The notes under the pieces were generated by a model that was not told the origin of the DNA, did not search any database, and saw only the letters and a program-made list of their open reading frames with translations. Below are positions 44,800 through 54,695 of a stretch of DNA of 64,000 nt, piece by piece. Numbering within the stretch: position 1 is the first letter of the stretch; each line of letters begins with the position of its first letter. The stretch comes from Bradyrhizobium sp. RD5-C2 (GTDB taxonomy: Bacteria > Pseudomonadota > Alphaproteobacteria > Rhizobiales > Xanthobacteraceae), in assembly GCF_019972155.1 (NCBI RefSeq), contig NZ_BOVL01000022.1:186530-250529 (forward strand), written 5' to 3'. The translations under genes and the position numbers were made by a program.

Positions 44800-47070
44800 C
44801 TAGAACGTCGCGCCGGCCTTGACCATGTAGGTGCGGCCGGGCAGCGGATAGGCCGAGAAGCGGCCGGCCGTGAATGAGCTCGCGATGGCGTAGTCGTAGT
44901 AAAGCGCGTTGAACAGATTGTTCACGCTGAGCGACCAGAAGAAGCGGTCATATTGCCCGCTCAGCTTGAGATCGGCGGTGGCGTTGCCGAGAATCCGGCT
45001 CTGGGTGTTGGCCTGGTCGTTGTCCATGATGCGCGAACTCCAGGCCCGCACCGTAGCGTCGAACACCAGATAGTTCTGCCAGATATTCCAGGTCACGCCG
45101 AGATTGCCGGTGTAGCGCGACACTAGCGGCACGTCGTTGCCGGCCCAGATGCCTTCGCGGAAGACGGCACGGGTGATCGCCATGCCGCCGCGCAGGGTGA
45201 CACTGTCGCTGACCTTGAGCGAGGCGCTGGTCTCCGAGCCGTAGCGGCGGGTGGGGTCGAGGTTAGTGTTGTAGAACAACACCGGGTTGAAATGGATCTC
45301 GTTCTCGAGATCCATCAGATAGATGCTGGTCTGGACCTGAAACAAGTTGGTCTTGACCCGGAAGCCGCCCTCGACGTCCTGCGACGTCTGGGTCTTGAGC
45401 TGGAAGTTCTGCGGGATCGGGGCGAAGGTGAGCGGGTCGAATGACGGCCCCGATGCGACGCGCTCGTCGACATCGGGTGTGCGGAATGCGCGCGCGGCGC
45501 GGCCGAACACCGAGAAGGTGTCGGTGAAGCGATGCTCGGCGCCGACATGCAGCGCGTATTGGGTCTCGTTGCTGTCGAGCGGCGCCGCCTGCGTGTCGAA
45601 CGCAAACGGTGCGTTCGGATCGTAGCGATCGCGTGCCGAGACGCTGGTATTCTGGACGCGCGCACCGTAGGAGAAATCGGTCGTCGGCAGCACGCCGATC
45701 GTGTGCTGCCAGTACCCGGCCACGGTTTGCTGCTCGATATTGTAGATGTGATAGGGATCGACGCCCTGATAGGCGCCGCGTGCCTCGCGAAACGTCGAAT
45801 CGTAATAATCTATGCCGGTCAGGATCGTGGACGGCATGCCCAGCACGACGTTCTTGACGCTGAGCCGCGGCGTGATCGACCAGGTCTGTAGCGCGGCATC
45901 ATTATAGGTCGAGGCGAAGCTGATGGTCGGCACGGTGCCGAAGAAACCGCTTTGCGTCTCGCGCTGCCGCCAGCCGCCGTCGACGATGAGGTCGACGCCA
46001 TTCATCAGCGTCTTGGTGAAGCCGGTGGTGACGCTGGCGGTCTGCTGGTTGGCATAGTCGAACGGCGTCGCCGCGCCGCGGCGATCGGTGAGCAGCTCAT
46101 TGACGCCGATCGACGGATCGACCAGCCGTCCGCCGGGCAGGCCGAGCTTCTGGTCGCTGCCGGTGACGGTGAGGAAGGCGGTGAGATCGGACGTGGTATA
46201 ATTGACGTTGCCGACGGCGTTGCGCTGGTCGAGTGCGTTGTTGACGCGGTAGCCGTCGGACTTGATGCCGTTGCCGTAGAACGAGGTCGACCACGGGCCG
46301 GAATTGAGCGCCGCGGACACCGCGGCCATGCGGGTGTTGAACGAGCCGAAGCCGCCTTCGGCGCGTATCGTCGCCGGCGGACCGCCGGCGCCGGTCTTGG
46401 TGATGATGTTGACCACGCCGCCCACCGCGTTGTCGCCATAGAGCACCGCACCGCTATTGCCGCGGGTGATCTCGATGCGTTCGATCGAATCGAGCGGGAT
46501 CGTCGTGAGATCGAAGCCGGCCTTGTCGACGTCGTTGAGGCGGCGGCCGTTGAGCAGGAACAGAGTGTTGTCCGAGGCGAATGCGCCGAAGCCGCGCAGG
46601 TCGACCGAGGTCTTGGCGCCGTTCGGCCCGCCGTAAAGCGTTTGCAATTGCACGCCCGGCACCTGCGCGAGAATCTCGGGCAGCGACTGCAGCGGGGAGT
46701 GCGCGATGTCGTCGGCCGTGATCACGGTCGAGGAGGAGCCGACAATGCCCGCGAACTGCCTGCCGCCGCTACCGGTGCCGCCCGTTCCGGTGGCCGGTCC
46801 AGTCCCTGTCGTGTTTGATCCAGCTCCGCTGCCAACATTATTGCTTTGCACGGTGCCCGGTGCCGGGCGGCGCGGCGCCGGCGCTTCGTCAGCGGCCGGC
46901 TTGGCGCGCGTGAAATTCTGGTCGCTTGGCTTGGTGATTTCGATCGCCGGAAGCTGATCGGGAGCGGGCGCCTGCTGCGCCCGTGCGGTTGAGAGAACGA
47001 TTGTTGGCGCGATCATCGTCGACGCGAGCAGAAGCGCGCGGCGGCGCCGTTGGGGTGGAAAGGAGAACAT
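44800..47070 (-). CDS. btuB: TonB-dependent cobalamin receptor (BtuB-like)
   Basis: A 756-residue outer-membrane receptor. It has an arginine-rich signal peptide (PPQRRRRALLLASTMIAP...), a proline/glycine-rich linker to about residue 105, then the plug domain (SSSTVITADDIAHSPLQSLP, VDLRGFGAFASDNTLFLLNG, RIEITRGNSGAVLYGDNAVG) and a beta-barrel ending GRTYMVKAGATF with the terminal aromatic. AGGAG lies just upstream of the ATG. The cobalamin riboswitch 122 bases upstream and the divergent btuCDF genes identify the ligand as vitamin B12 or a cobinamide. TonB-ExbBD genes are not in the window. Confidence 0.9.
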   Translation of the reverse strand: MFSFPPQRRRRALLLASTMIAPTIVLSTARAQQAPAPDQLPAIEITKPSDQNFTRAKPAADEAPAPRRPAPGTVQSNNVGSGAGSNTTGTGPATGTGGTGSGGRQFAGIVGSSSTVITADDIAHSPLQSLPEILAQVPGVQLQTLYGGPNGAKTSVDLRGFGAFASDNTLFLLNGRRLNDVDKAGFDLTTIPLDSIERIEITRGNSGAVLYGDNAVGGVVNIITKTGAGGPPATIRAEGGFGSFNTRMAAVSAALNSGPWSTSFYGNGIKSDGYRVNNALDQRNAVGNVNYTTSDLTAFLTVTGSDQKLGLPGGRLVDPSIGVNELLTDRRGAATPFDYANQQTASVTTGFTKTLMNGVDLIVDGGWRQRETQSGFFGTVPTISFASTYNDAALQTWSITPRLSVKNVVLGMPSTILTGIDYYDSTFREARGAYQGVDPYHIYNIEQQTVAGYWQHTIGVLPTTDFSYGARVQNTSVSARDRYDPNAPFAFDTQAAPLDSNETQYALHVGAEHRFTDTFSVFGRAARAFRTPDVDERVASGPSFDPLTFAPIPQNFQLKTQTSQDVEGGFRVKTNLFQVQTSIYLMDLENEIHFNPVLFYNTNLDPTRRYGSETSASLKVSDSVTLRGGMAITRAVFREGIWAGNDVPLVSRYTGNLGVTWNIWQNYLVFDATVRAWSSRIMDNDQANTQSRILGNATADLKLSGQYDRFFWSLSVNNLFNALYYDYAIASSFTAGRFSAYPLPGRTYMVKAGATF

Positions 47071-47191
47071 GAGCGAGACCTCGGTAACGTCAGTGGCACG
47101 TCACCGCGAACCAGTCTCACCATGCGCGCTCGCGTCAGGTGAAGCTCATGCCTGTACTCCCCGACCGGCATCTTCGCGTGTGACCACGGCT

Positions 47192-47360
47192 GACGGCAGG
47201 TCTCCTGGCTCGCGGGTCGTTACCCTTCGTCGCCTTCCCAGGACCGAGATTCCCAGTGGCCTGTGACGAAGGATTCACCGCATACAGTTGCGGGGGCAGC
47301 CGCGGCATTGGGGAAGTTTCCCCGCACCGCATTCCCTTTTCATCTCATAAAAGAACCGTC
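47192..47360 (-). promoter_or_regulatory. Cobalamin riboswitch
   Basis: Read on the minus strand, this has the full consensus order: a 5' GACGG (47360-47356) that can pair with CCGTC at the 3' end (47196-47192) as P1; AAAAGGGAATGCGGTG; GCTGCCCCCGCAACTGTATG; CCACTGG; CTGGGAAGGCGACGAAGG; CCGCGAGCCAGGAGACC, with the B12 box AGCCAGGAGACCTGCC at 47195-47210. It ends 122 bases before the btuB start and should shut off btuB when cobalamin is plentiful. A TTGACA at 47396-47391 is a candidate -35 for the transcript. Confidence 0.95.
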
Positions 47361-47478
47361 ATGTTCATCTAGGGTTCGGCCCGGCAGCAATGTCAACCCG
47401 GCGGACGTCGGGCAGCGGTCGCGCGGCTACGGTTTTTGGTGGGTGTCGCTTGCCTGCCACGGCGATCGCTGTAAGAGC

Positions 47479-48527
47479 ATGGATCCAATGAGCGTGCAGG
47501 ATTTTACCTTGGCGGCCGAGGTCGCGGCGCGGCGCCGGTGGAGCGCCACCGCGGCGCTGCTCGCGCTCGTGGTCCTGCTGCTGGTGTTCTCGCTCGGCAT
47601 CGGGCCGGTGCGGCTGTCGCCGCTCGCGGTGATCGAGGCGCTGTGCGGCGGCGGCAGCGACGTGGCGCAGGTGATCGTGCGCGAGATCCGGCTGCCGCGC
47701 ACCATTCTGGCATTCGCGATCGGCGGTATTCTCGGGCTATCGGGCGCGGCGCTGCAGGGACTGCTGCGCAATCCGCTGGCCTCGCCGTCACTGTTCGGCG
47801 CGCCGCAATCGGCGGCATTCGGCGCGGTGCTGGTGATCGCGCTGGACCTCGCCGATGTGCGGTCCTACGCGCTGCCGGTGGTGGCGATCATCGCCGCGTT
47901 CGGCTCGGTGTTCGCGCTGCTCGCGATCGCCGGCCGCAATGCCGGGCTGCTGATCCTGATTCTCGCCGGGCTTGCGATCTCGAGCTTTGCGGGAGCTGCA
48001 ACCGCGCTGGTGATGAACCTCTCCAGCAATCCGTTCGTGGTGCTGGAGATCGCATTCTGGCTGCTCGGCTCGCTGGAGGACCGCAGCTTCCAGCACGTGG
48101 CGCTGGCGCTGCCCTTCATCATCGCGGGTGCTGCCGTCCTGCTCAGCCAGGCGAGCGCGTTCCGCGCGCTGACGCTCGGCGAGGAGGCGGCGCAGAGCCT
48201 CGGCGTCGATGTCGGGCGGCTAAGGTTGCTCGTGATCACGGGCGTTGCGCTCGGCGTCGGCGGTGCTGTCGCCGTCACGGGCACGATCGGCTTCATCGGT
48301 CTCGTCGCACCGCACCTGATGCGCCCCCTGATCGGTCACGATCCGGCGCGGCTACTGGTGCCGAGCGCGCTCACCGGTTCGGCGCTGCTGCTCGCCGCCG
48401 ATATCGCGGTGCGCATCATCCCCTCGACCTCGGACATCAAGGTCGGCGTGCTGACCTCGATCATCGGCGTGCCGTTCTTCCTGTATCTGATCATGCGCGA
48501 ACGCCGCGCGCTGGGCGGAGGCGTGGC

Positions 48528-48531
<4 letters not shown>
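47479..48531 (+). CDS. btuC: Cobalamin ABC transporter permease (BtuC/FecCD family)
   Basis: A 350-residue FecCD-type permease with about ten hydrophobic helices. Typical segments are VIVREIRLPRTILAFAIGGI, GLSGAALQGLLRNPLASPSL and TGTIGFIGLVAPHLMRPLIG. The start MDPMSVQDF at 47479 is used; an ATG nine bases later is an alternative, and the long upstream frame crosses the divergent riboswitch region. It forms the membrane channel of the B12 importer with BtuD. The family also serves siderophores; the riboswitch next to it favours cobalamin. Confidence 0.9.
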
Positions 48532-49300
<769 letters not shown>

Positions 49301-49301
<1 letters not shown>

Positions 49302-50137
49302 TGGGTGCGCGGCGTCTCGCAGCTTTGGCCGCGGCGGCATGGATGATGTCGTGTGCCGCCGCCTTGGCGGCCGGACCGAGCATCATCTCGATGAATGTGT
49401 GCAGCGACCAGCTCGTGCTGTCGCTGGCCGATCCGGACCAGGTCCTCGGGCTGAGCCGCTTTTCGCGCGATGCCTGGCAATCCTGGGCCGCCGAGCAAGC
49501 GCGAAACTATCCGCGCCTGTCGGGCGGGGCTGAGGACGTGTTGTTGCTCAAGCCCGACCTTGTCGTGGTCAGCCTGTTCGACAAGCGCGCGACGCGCGAT
49601 CTTTTGAAGGCCAACGGGCTGCACCTCGTCGAGTTCACGGTGCCGCGCACGCTGGACGAGGTGAGGGACCAGATCCGCGCGATGGGCGAAGTGGTGCAGC
49701 ATCCGGATCGGGCGCAGGCCGAGATCGCGCGACTTGACGCGGCGATCGCGCGGGCGCGGGCGGCGGCTGATGGTCATCACTATCGGGTGCTGCCGGTGGA
49801 GCGCCGCGGCTTTGTCTCCGGCGAGAGCAACCTGATCAGCTCGCTGCTGGCGGCAACCGGCCTGATCAACGCGGCCGGCGAACTCGGCTTCAGCGCGGGC
49901 GGATTTGCTTCGCTGGAGGCCATCGTAAAACTGCGGCCGGATTTCATCCTGGTGTCGGAGGCCGGCGACCGCGCCGAGGATGAGGGCCGCGCCTTCCTGC
50001 TGCATCCGGCGCTGGAGCGCTTCTATCCGGAGAGCAAGCGGATCGTGCTGCCGGAGCGGCTCACCGTGTGTGGCGGCGTGATGCTGGCCGATGCGCTGGA
50101 TCGGTTGACGGCGGAGCTCAAGCGGGTGACGCGGTAG
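49301..50137 (+). CDS. btuF: Cobalamin-binding periplasmic protein (BtuF-like)
   Basis: A 278-residue class III periplasmic binding protein with a signal peptide (MGARRLAALAAAAWMMSCAA, cleavage near ALA-A). The mature start SIISMNVCSDQLVLSLADPD, the segment VLLLKPDLVVVSLFDKRAT, the GESNLISSLLAATGLINAAG helix and FASLEAIVKLRPDFILVSEA are typical of the BtuF/FhuD group. The ATG shares one base with the btuD stop. It carries B12 from BtuB to BtuCD. Confidence 0.88.
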
Positions 50138-50142
50138 GTACA

Positions 50143-50229
50143 CCGTCATTGCGAGGAGCGACAGCGACGAAGCAATCCATGCCGCAGCAAGCGGAGAGAT
50201 GGATTGCTTCGCTTCGCTCGCAATGACGG
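50143..50229. repeat. Palindromic intergenic repeat, family C copy 1
   Basis: An 87-bp inverted repeat with arms CCGTCATTGCGAGGAGCG..GAAGCAATCCAT and ATGGATTGCTTCGCTTCGCT, then CGCAATGACGG. It lies between btuF and the convergent rhodanese-fusion gene. A relative is at 52031-52137. Confidence 0.88.
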
Positions 50230-50237
50230 GGAGAAAC

Positions 50238-51278
50238 CTACCCCATTACCACCGGCCCGCCGGCCTTCTTCCACGCGTCGATGCCGCCTTCGATATGGGC
50301 AGTGTTCGCCAACCCCGCCTTCTTCGCGGCCGCCACCGCCATCGCGGAGCGTTCGCCGAAGGCGCAGAAGAACACGACGCGGCGGCCGGTCGCGGCCGCG
50401 ACTTCGCGCAGCATGCCGCCGGGCTGCAAGGTGGCGCAAATCCCGGGATAGGGCGCGTGCAGCGCGCCTTCGAGCGTGCCGTGCTTGGCCCGCTCGCCGC
50501 TCTCGCGCAAATCCACCAGCAGGATATCGGGCCGGCCGAGGCTCGCGATGGCGTCGCGCGCGCTAAGCGAGAGGCCTTCCTTGGCCAGCTCGTCCTGGTG
50601 CAGGCCGACATGCATGTTGGCGGGCAGCACGACGTCCATCAGCTTCGGGTTCGGCAAATTGAGGTTGTTCATCAGCTCGACATAGTCGTCGATCGATTTC
50701 ACCTGCAGCCGCGGATTGTAGCGCTTCTCCTCGCCGATGGTGGAGACGGTGTCGCCCTTGTAGTCGTGCGCGGGGAACACCATGGTTTCCTCGGGCAGCT
50801 TCAGCAGCCGGTTGAAGATCGAATCATACTGTGCCCGCGCGCTGCCGTTCTGGAAATCGGTGCGGCCGGTGCCGCGGATCAACAGCGTGTCGCCGGTGAA
50901 GACGCGGTCGCCCATCAGATAGCTGTAGGAATCGTCGGTGTGGCCCGGCGTGTACAGGGCCTCGAGGCAGAGGCCTTCGATCGTCACCCTGTCGCCGTCG
51001 GAGACGCGCATCGAGACCACGTCGGCCTTGCTCTGCTCGCCCATGATGGTGATGCACTGGGTGCGGTCACGCAGCTCGCCGAGACCGGTGACGTGATCGG
51101 CGTGGAGATGCGTATCGACCGCCTTGACCAGCCGGAGGTCGAGTTCCTGCAGCAGCTTGCAATAGCGGTCGGCCTTTTCCAGCACCGGATCGAGGATCAG
51201 CGCCTCACCGCCGGCGCGGCTGGCGAGCAGATAGCTGTAGGTGCCGGACACGCTGTCGAACAGCTGGCGAAAGATCAT
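50238..51278 (-). CDS. Persulfide dioxygenase (ETHE1-like) fused to rhodanese
   Basis: A 346-residue two-domain protein. The N-terminal metallo-beta-lactamase domain has His57-x-His59-x-Asp61-His62 (VDTHLHADHVTGLGEL), the TPGHTDDSYSY motif, FTGDTLLIRGTGRTDFQNG and FPAHDYKG, the single-iron pattern of ETHE1/SdoA persulfide dioxygenases. The C-terminal rhodanese domain has ILLVDLRESGER and the active-site loop with Cys305 (FFCAFGERSAMAV). It would oxidise glutathione persulfide to sulfite and transfer sulfane sulfur. It is the last gene of the sox-linked group, matching that role. Confidence 0.88.
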   Translation of the reverse strand: MIFRQLFDSVSGTYSYLLASRAGGEALILDPVLEKADRYCKLLQELDLRLVKAVDTHLHADHVTGLGELRDRTQCITIMGEQSKADVVSMRVSDGDRVTIEGLCLEALYTPGHTDDSYSYLMGDRVFTGDTLLIRGTGRTDFQNGSARAQYDSIFNRLLKLPEETMVFPAHDYKGDTVSTIGEEKRYNPRLQVKSIDDYVELMNNLNLPNPKLMDVVLPANMHVGLHQDELAKEGLSLSARDAIASLGRPDILLVDLRESGERAKHGTLEGALHAPYPGICATLQPGGMLREVAAATGRRVVFFCAFGERSAMAVAAAKKAGLANTAHIEGGIDAWKKAGGPVVMG

Positions 51279-51394
51279 GACGGCTTACCTGTTCTCCGGG
51301 TCGAGTCGTGAGGAGGATATTATTCCATAGATGGGGTGGATTCAAAGCAAATCCATCCCCCGGAGTAATCCGGTCCCGTCACCCCCAATCCATC

Positions 51395-51533
51395 ACCGTC
51401 ACACTGAGGAGCCGCGAAGCGGCGTCTCGAAGGGTCGGCGGCCCGGCTCTTTCCGAGAGGAGTGTTGGCGCGCGGAGGCAATGGGGCCGTGCATCCTTCG
51501 AGACGCCGCTTCGCGGCTCCTCAGGGTGACGGT
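51395..51533. repeat. Palindromic intergenic repeat, family B copy 2
   Basis: A 139-bp inverted repeat with arms ACCGTCACACTGAGGAGCCG..GAAGCGGCGTCTCGAAGG and CATCCTTCGAGACGCC..GGCTCCTCAGGGTGACGGT. It separates the second DsrE gene from the rhodanese-fusion gene. The rest of that 274-base gap shows only a weak hairpin around 51332-51360. Confidence 0.85.
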
Positions 51534-51552
51534 TCTGGATGGGCGCGGACGC

Positions 51553-51996
51553 CTACGGCCTCACGTAACTCCAGCCCTGCTCCTGCAGGTCCATCAAATG
51601 GACCACCCCCGACGGTACGATGGTGGCGTCCGGGACGACGGCGATCGCGTGGCCTTCGGCCTTCTCCATGCCCTGCCTGGTGTTGTTGCAGGCGGAGAAC
51701 TGGATCTTGCCGGGGAAGACGAGATCCTTGAGTCGCCTGATGCGGTCCTGCACCGGCGAGGTATCGCTGCGCAGCATGTTGAGGCCGGGACCGTAGGTGA
51801 CGATGTCGATCTCCACGTCCTCGTTCCTGGCTCGGTAATATTCGATCACGTTGGTCGCGTTGTTGAGCGCGAGATTCATGATCTGCGGGTCGTTCTGGTC
51901 GACCTGGATCGCGATATGGTGCGGCTTGTCGGCGGCGAGTGCGCTCGCAGCGAAGGCGAGCGAAAGCACGGCGGCGGCGGCGAGACGGTGAAGCAT
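51553..51996 (-). CDS. Exported DsrE-family protein, copy 2
   Basis: A 147-residue protein with a signal peptide (MLHRLAAAAVLSLAFAASAL, cleavage near ALAADK). The mature part is a DsrE/DsrF-like fold: HHIAIQVDQNDPQIMNLALN, VEIDIVTYGPGLNML, then a single cysteine in IQFSACNNTRQGM, and VPSGVVHLMDLQEQGWSYVRP. The start at 51996 has GAGAGA upstream; the ATG at 52029 lies against a repeat. It is a diverged paralogue of the neighbouring gene. DsrE proteins carry or transfer persulfide sulfur on a cysteine; a periplasmic sulfur-carrier role beside Sox is inferred. Confidence 0.82.
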   Translation of the reverse strand: MLHRLAAAAVLSLAFAASALAADKPHHIAIQVDQNDPQIMNLALNNATNVIEYYRARNEDVEIDIVTYGPGLNMLRSDTSPVQDRIRRLKDLVFPGKIQFSACNNTRQGMEKAEGHAIAVVPDATIVPSGVVHLMDLQEQGWSYVRP

Positions 51997-52030
51997 GGGA
52001 AGATCTCTCAATGTGAGTGCCGCTCTCATC

Positions 52031-52137
52031 CCGTCATTGTCTGCGCGAAGCGTTTGCGCGCGGGAGCGAAGCGACGAAGCAATTCATTCTGTCCCTGCGA
52101 CAAAGCATGGATTGCTTCGCTTCGCTCGCAATGACGG
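52031..52137. repeat. Palindromic intergenic repeat, family C copy 2
   Basis: A 107-bp element whose right arm (ATGGATTGCTTCGCTTCGCT then CGCAATGACGG) is nearly identical to copy 1, while the left arm (CCGTCATTGTCTGCGCGAAG...) is more diverged and longer. It fills the gap between the two DsrE genes inside the sox transcript. Confidence 0.88.
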
Positions 52138-52143
52138 CGGGAG

Positions 52144-52599
52144 TTAAGGACGGACCAGCGTGTATCCGTTCTCGGTGAGAAGCAAAATCTGTGCGACGCC
52201 GACCTGCACGGGGGTGGCGGCTGCGATGTAATCGGGCCGTTTGCCGGTGTCGCGCTCGATGGTGTCGACGGTGTTGAGGCAGATGTCGACCCGCGCGCCC
52301 TGCGCGACCAGGCTCTCGACCAGCTTGCGGTTGGCATTGTCGGGCCTGAGCAGGTCGATGCCCGGGCCGAAGGCGACGATCTCGACCGCGACCTTGTCGG
52401 GGTCGTAATGCTTCATCAGATTGCTGGCGACGCTGAGGACGAGGCCCTGCTTCTTCGGATCGTTGTCGGAGAGCTGCAGCACGACCTTGTGTTCGGCGAA
52501 CGGCTTGTCCTGCAACGGCGCGAGCTGGGCGCGGGCCGGCGGTATTGCCAGCGCGACCGTCGCAAGGCCGAGCGCGGCGATGAGCGCGCGCCACCTCAT
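52144..52599 (-). CDS. Exported DsrE-family protein, copy 1
   Basis: A 151-residue protein with a signal peptide (MRWRALIAALGLATVALAIP, cleavage near ARAQ). The mature part matches the other copy: EHKVVLQLSDNDPKKQGLVL, VEIVAFGPGIDLL, a single cysteine in VDICLNTVDTI, and VGVAQILLLTENGYTLVRP. The ATG overlaps the soxB stop by ATGA, tying it to the sox operon. The shared Cys-Asn pattern between copies points to a functional thiol. A sulfur-carrier or sulfur-trafficking role is inferred. Confidence 0.84.
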   Translation of the reverse strand: MRWRALIAALGLATVALAIPPARAQLAPLQDKPFAEHKVVLQLSDNDPKKQGLVLSVASNLMKHYDPDKVAVEIVAFGPGIDLLRPDNANRKLVESLVAQGARVDICLNTVDTIERDTGKRPDYIAAATPVQVGVAQILLLTENGYTLVRP

Positions 52600-54344
52600 C
52601 CGTGCCTCGCGATGCCTGGGTTGTCCTCGACGCCTTTCAGCGTCACGCCGGGTTCGTCGCGGTTCGGCGGCCGGCCGGAGCGCAGATGCCTGGCCACCAC
52701 ATCCCAGATCGGCGCGCCGTTCTGCTGGTTGACCGAGGCCCAGCCCGCGACCTTGTAATGCTTGCCGGCTTCGAGATGCTTGCCGTTGCCGAGCTTCAGC
52801 TCGGAGATGCGCTTGCCGACGGTCTCGCCAGGCGTGCAGGTGTAGGCAAGGCCGCCGACGCGAACCATGTCGCCGCCCTGCTGATAATAGGGATCGACGT
52901 TGAAGAGGTTGTCGCAGACGTCTTCCAGCACATCCTTGATCTGGCCGCCGGTCATCGTGGCAACGTAGGTCTCGGGATAGGTGATCGCGGTTTCCGACAG
53001 CACATCTTCCATGGTCAGCGGCTGGCCGGCCAGCGTGGTGAGGCCCCAGCGGAAGCCGGGCGACAGCGCGATCTCGGCGTTGAGCTCGTTCACCAGCGCA
53101 TCGCAGATCAGCTGGTCGACGGTGCCGGAGAAATTACCGCGGCGGTAGAGCAGGCGGTCGGCCGTACCGAGCTTGTCGCTCCACTCGTCGGAATGCGGAT
53201 CGCGCATCTTGTCGATCAACGCCTGCATCGCGGGATCGGGCTTCAGCAGCTCGGCGAACACCGGCAGCAGGCGATAGCGAACATTGGCGACCTTGCCCTT
53301 CGTGAGGTCGAGATCGAGCACGCCGATGAACTTGCCGTTGGAGCCGGCATTGGTCACCAGCGTGACGCCGCCGGCATTGGTCACCGTGATCGGGATCGGG
53401 ATCGCGTCATGGGTGTGGCCGCCGAGGATGACGTCGATCCCGGTGACGCGGCTCGCGAGCTTGAGGTCGACGTCCATGCCGTTATGCGACAGCAGGATCA
53501 CCGCCTCGACCTTGTCGTTGTTGCGATGGCCGTCGACCAGCTTTTGCAGCTCCTCGTCGCGGATGCCGAACTTCCAGTCCGGCGTGAAGCGCTTGGGGTG
53601 CGCGATCGGCACATAAGGAAAGGCCTGGCCGATGATCGCGACGCGATGGCCGCCGATCTCCTTGATGACAGACGGCTTGAACACCCGCCCCGAGGCCGGA
53701 TCGAACGCCTTGGCGTCGTTGAACGCGGCCTCCTCGGTCAGGAACACGTTCTGCGCCAGGAACTCGCCCTTGAAGCGGGAGAGATTGTCGCGCAGCACCT
53801 GCTCGCCATAGGTGAATTCCCAGTGCCCGGTCATCGCCTCGATGCCGAGCAGATTGGCAACCTCCACCATGTCGGCGCCGTTCATGGCGTTGGCGAGCCC
53901 GGTGCCCTGCCAGAGGTCGCCGCCGTCGAGCAGGATCGAGCGCTTTTCGCCGACATCGGCGCGCAGCTTGTCGACCAGCGTCTTCAGATGGGCAAAGCCG
54001 CCGAGCCGGCCGAAGCGGACGGCGGCCTTCTCGAACTCGACGCAGGTAAAGGCATAGGCGTCGGCGCTGTCGGGCCGGATGCCGAAGCGGTCGAGGAACG
54101 CCTTGCCGACCAGATGCGGCGGCTGGCCGGCCATCGCGCCGACGCCGATATTGACGCCGGGCTCGCGAAACAACACCGGCTTCAGCTGCGCATGCGTGTC
54201 GGTCATGTGCAGGATGCGGGCGTTGCCGAAGCGTTCGAGGTCGTAGACGCTGGCGGTATCGGCGCTGCGCGCGAGGCGAGGCACGCCGGCCACGAGCGTT
54301 GCGGCGGCCGAAGCTCTCAGGAAATCCCGGCGGCGGATGATCAT
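52596..54344 (-). CDS. soxB: Thiosulfohydrolase SoxB
   Basis: A 582-residue periplasmic di-manganese enzyme. A twin-arginine signal (RRRDFLRASAAATLVAG) precedes the metallophosphatase-like domain: ARILHMTDTHAQL, LLDGGDLWQGTG, MTGHWEFTYG, LLSHNGMDVD and ILGGHTHDAIPI carry the metal and active-site residues, and the C-terminal 5'-nucleotidase-like domain follows. It hydrolyses the terminal sulfone from SoxY-bound S-thiocysteine to release sulfate. The start is the ATG at 54344 with GGAGAGAG upstream. It is followed by DsrE genes rather than soxCD. Confidence 0.95.
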   Translation of the reverse strand: MIIRRRDFLRASAAATLVAGVPRLARSADTASVYDLERFGNARILHMTDTHAQLKPVLFREPGVNIGVGAMAGQPPHLVGKAFLDRFGIRPDSADAYAFTCVEFEKAAVRFGRLGGFAHLKTLVDKLRADVGEKRSILLDGGDLWQGTGLANAMNGADMVEVANLLGIEAMTGHWEFTYGEQVLRDNLSRFKGEFLAQNVFLTEEAAFNDAKAFDPASGRVFKPSVIKEIGGHRVAIIGQAFPYVPIAHPKRFTPDWKFGIRDEELQKLVDGHRNNDKVEAVILLSHNGMDVDLKLASRVTGIDVILGGHTHDAIPIPITVTNAGGVTLVTNAGSNGKFIGVLDLDLTKGKVANVRYRLLPVFAELLKPDPAMQALIDKMRDPHSDEWSDKLGTADRLLYRRGNFSGTVDQLICDALVNELNAEIALSPGFRWGLTTLAGQPLTMEDVLSETAITYPETYVATMTGGQIKDVLEDVCDNLFNVDPYYQQGGDMVRVGGLAYTCTPGETVGKRISELKLGNGKHLEAGKHYKVAGWASVNQQNGAPIWDVVARHLRSGRPPNRDEPGVTLKGVEDNPGIARHG

Positions 54345-54380
54345 CACTCTCTCCGCGCGGCCCCCGTGGCCTGCGCGCCT

Positions 54381-54695
54381 TTAGCGAACTTCCATGTCCT
54401 TCCAGCGTTCCTTTTCGCTGGTGGCCTGGAAGATCGATGCCTTTGCCAGCGCCTCGGCCTCCTTGGCCTGGGCGACTGCGGTGTCGAAATCACCAGCCTC
54501 ACCGGCCTTTTTTGCGGCGGCGAGCGTTGAAGCCGTCGTGGTCCACTGGTTGCGCAGACTGCCCGCTTCCTTGTTGGCGGCCTCGGCCGCGGCATAGGCC
54601 GCCTTGTAGTCGGCCTCGGAGGCGGCGAGGGCGGTGGTCGCAGTCGCAACCAGCAGGGCCGATGCCGCGAAGATGGCTCGCATGACCGTGCTCAT
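54381..54695 (-). CDS. soxK: SoxXA-binding protein (SoxK-like)
   Basis: A 104-residue exported small protein. The ATG at 54695 overlaps the soxA stop (ATGA); a second ATG 12 bases on would give MRAIFAASALLVATATTALA as the signal. The mature part is alanine-rich and helical (EADYKAAYAAAEAANKEAGS, KKAGEAGDFDTAVAQAKEAE) and ends EKERWKDMEVR. Small helical proteins at this spot between soxA and soxB bind and stabilise the SoxXA cytochrome. The identification rests on position, size and composition. Longer upstream frame is out of phase with soxA and rejected. Confidence 0.7.
   Translation of the reverse strand: MSTVMRAIFAASALLVATATTALAASEADYKAAYAAAEAANKEAGSLRNQWTTTASTLAAAKKAGEAGDFDTAVAQAKEAEALAKASIFQATSEKERWKDMEVR

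Noticed and set aside
47263..47478. N-terminal extension of btuC across the riboswitch region
   Set aside because: The extra 72 codons are antisense to conserved riboswitch elements and unlike any FecCD permease.
47360..47478. Looked for a second cobalamin riboswitch on the plus strand before btuC
   Set aside because: No B12 box or GCCCCCGCAACTGT-like core is present on the plus strand.
52602..54530. A 642-codon plus-strand frame opposite soxB
   Set aside because: Antisense shadow; soxB has all catalytic motifs, whereas this frame has none.
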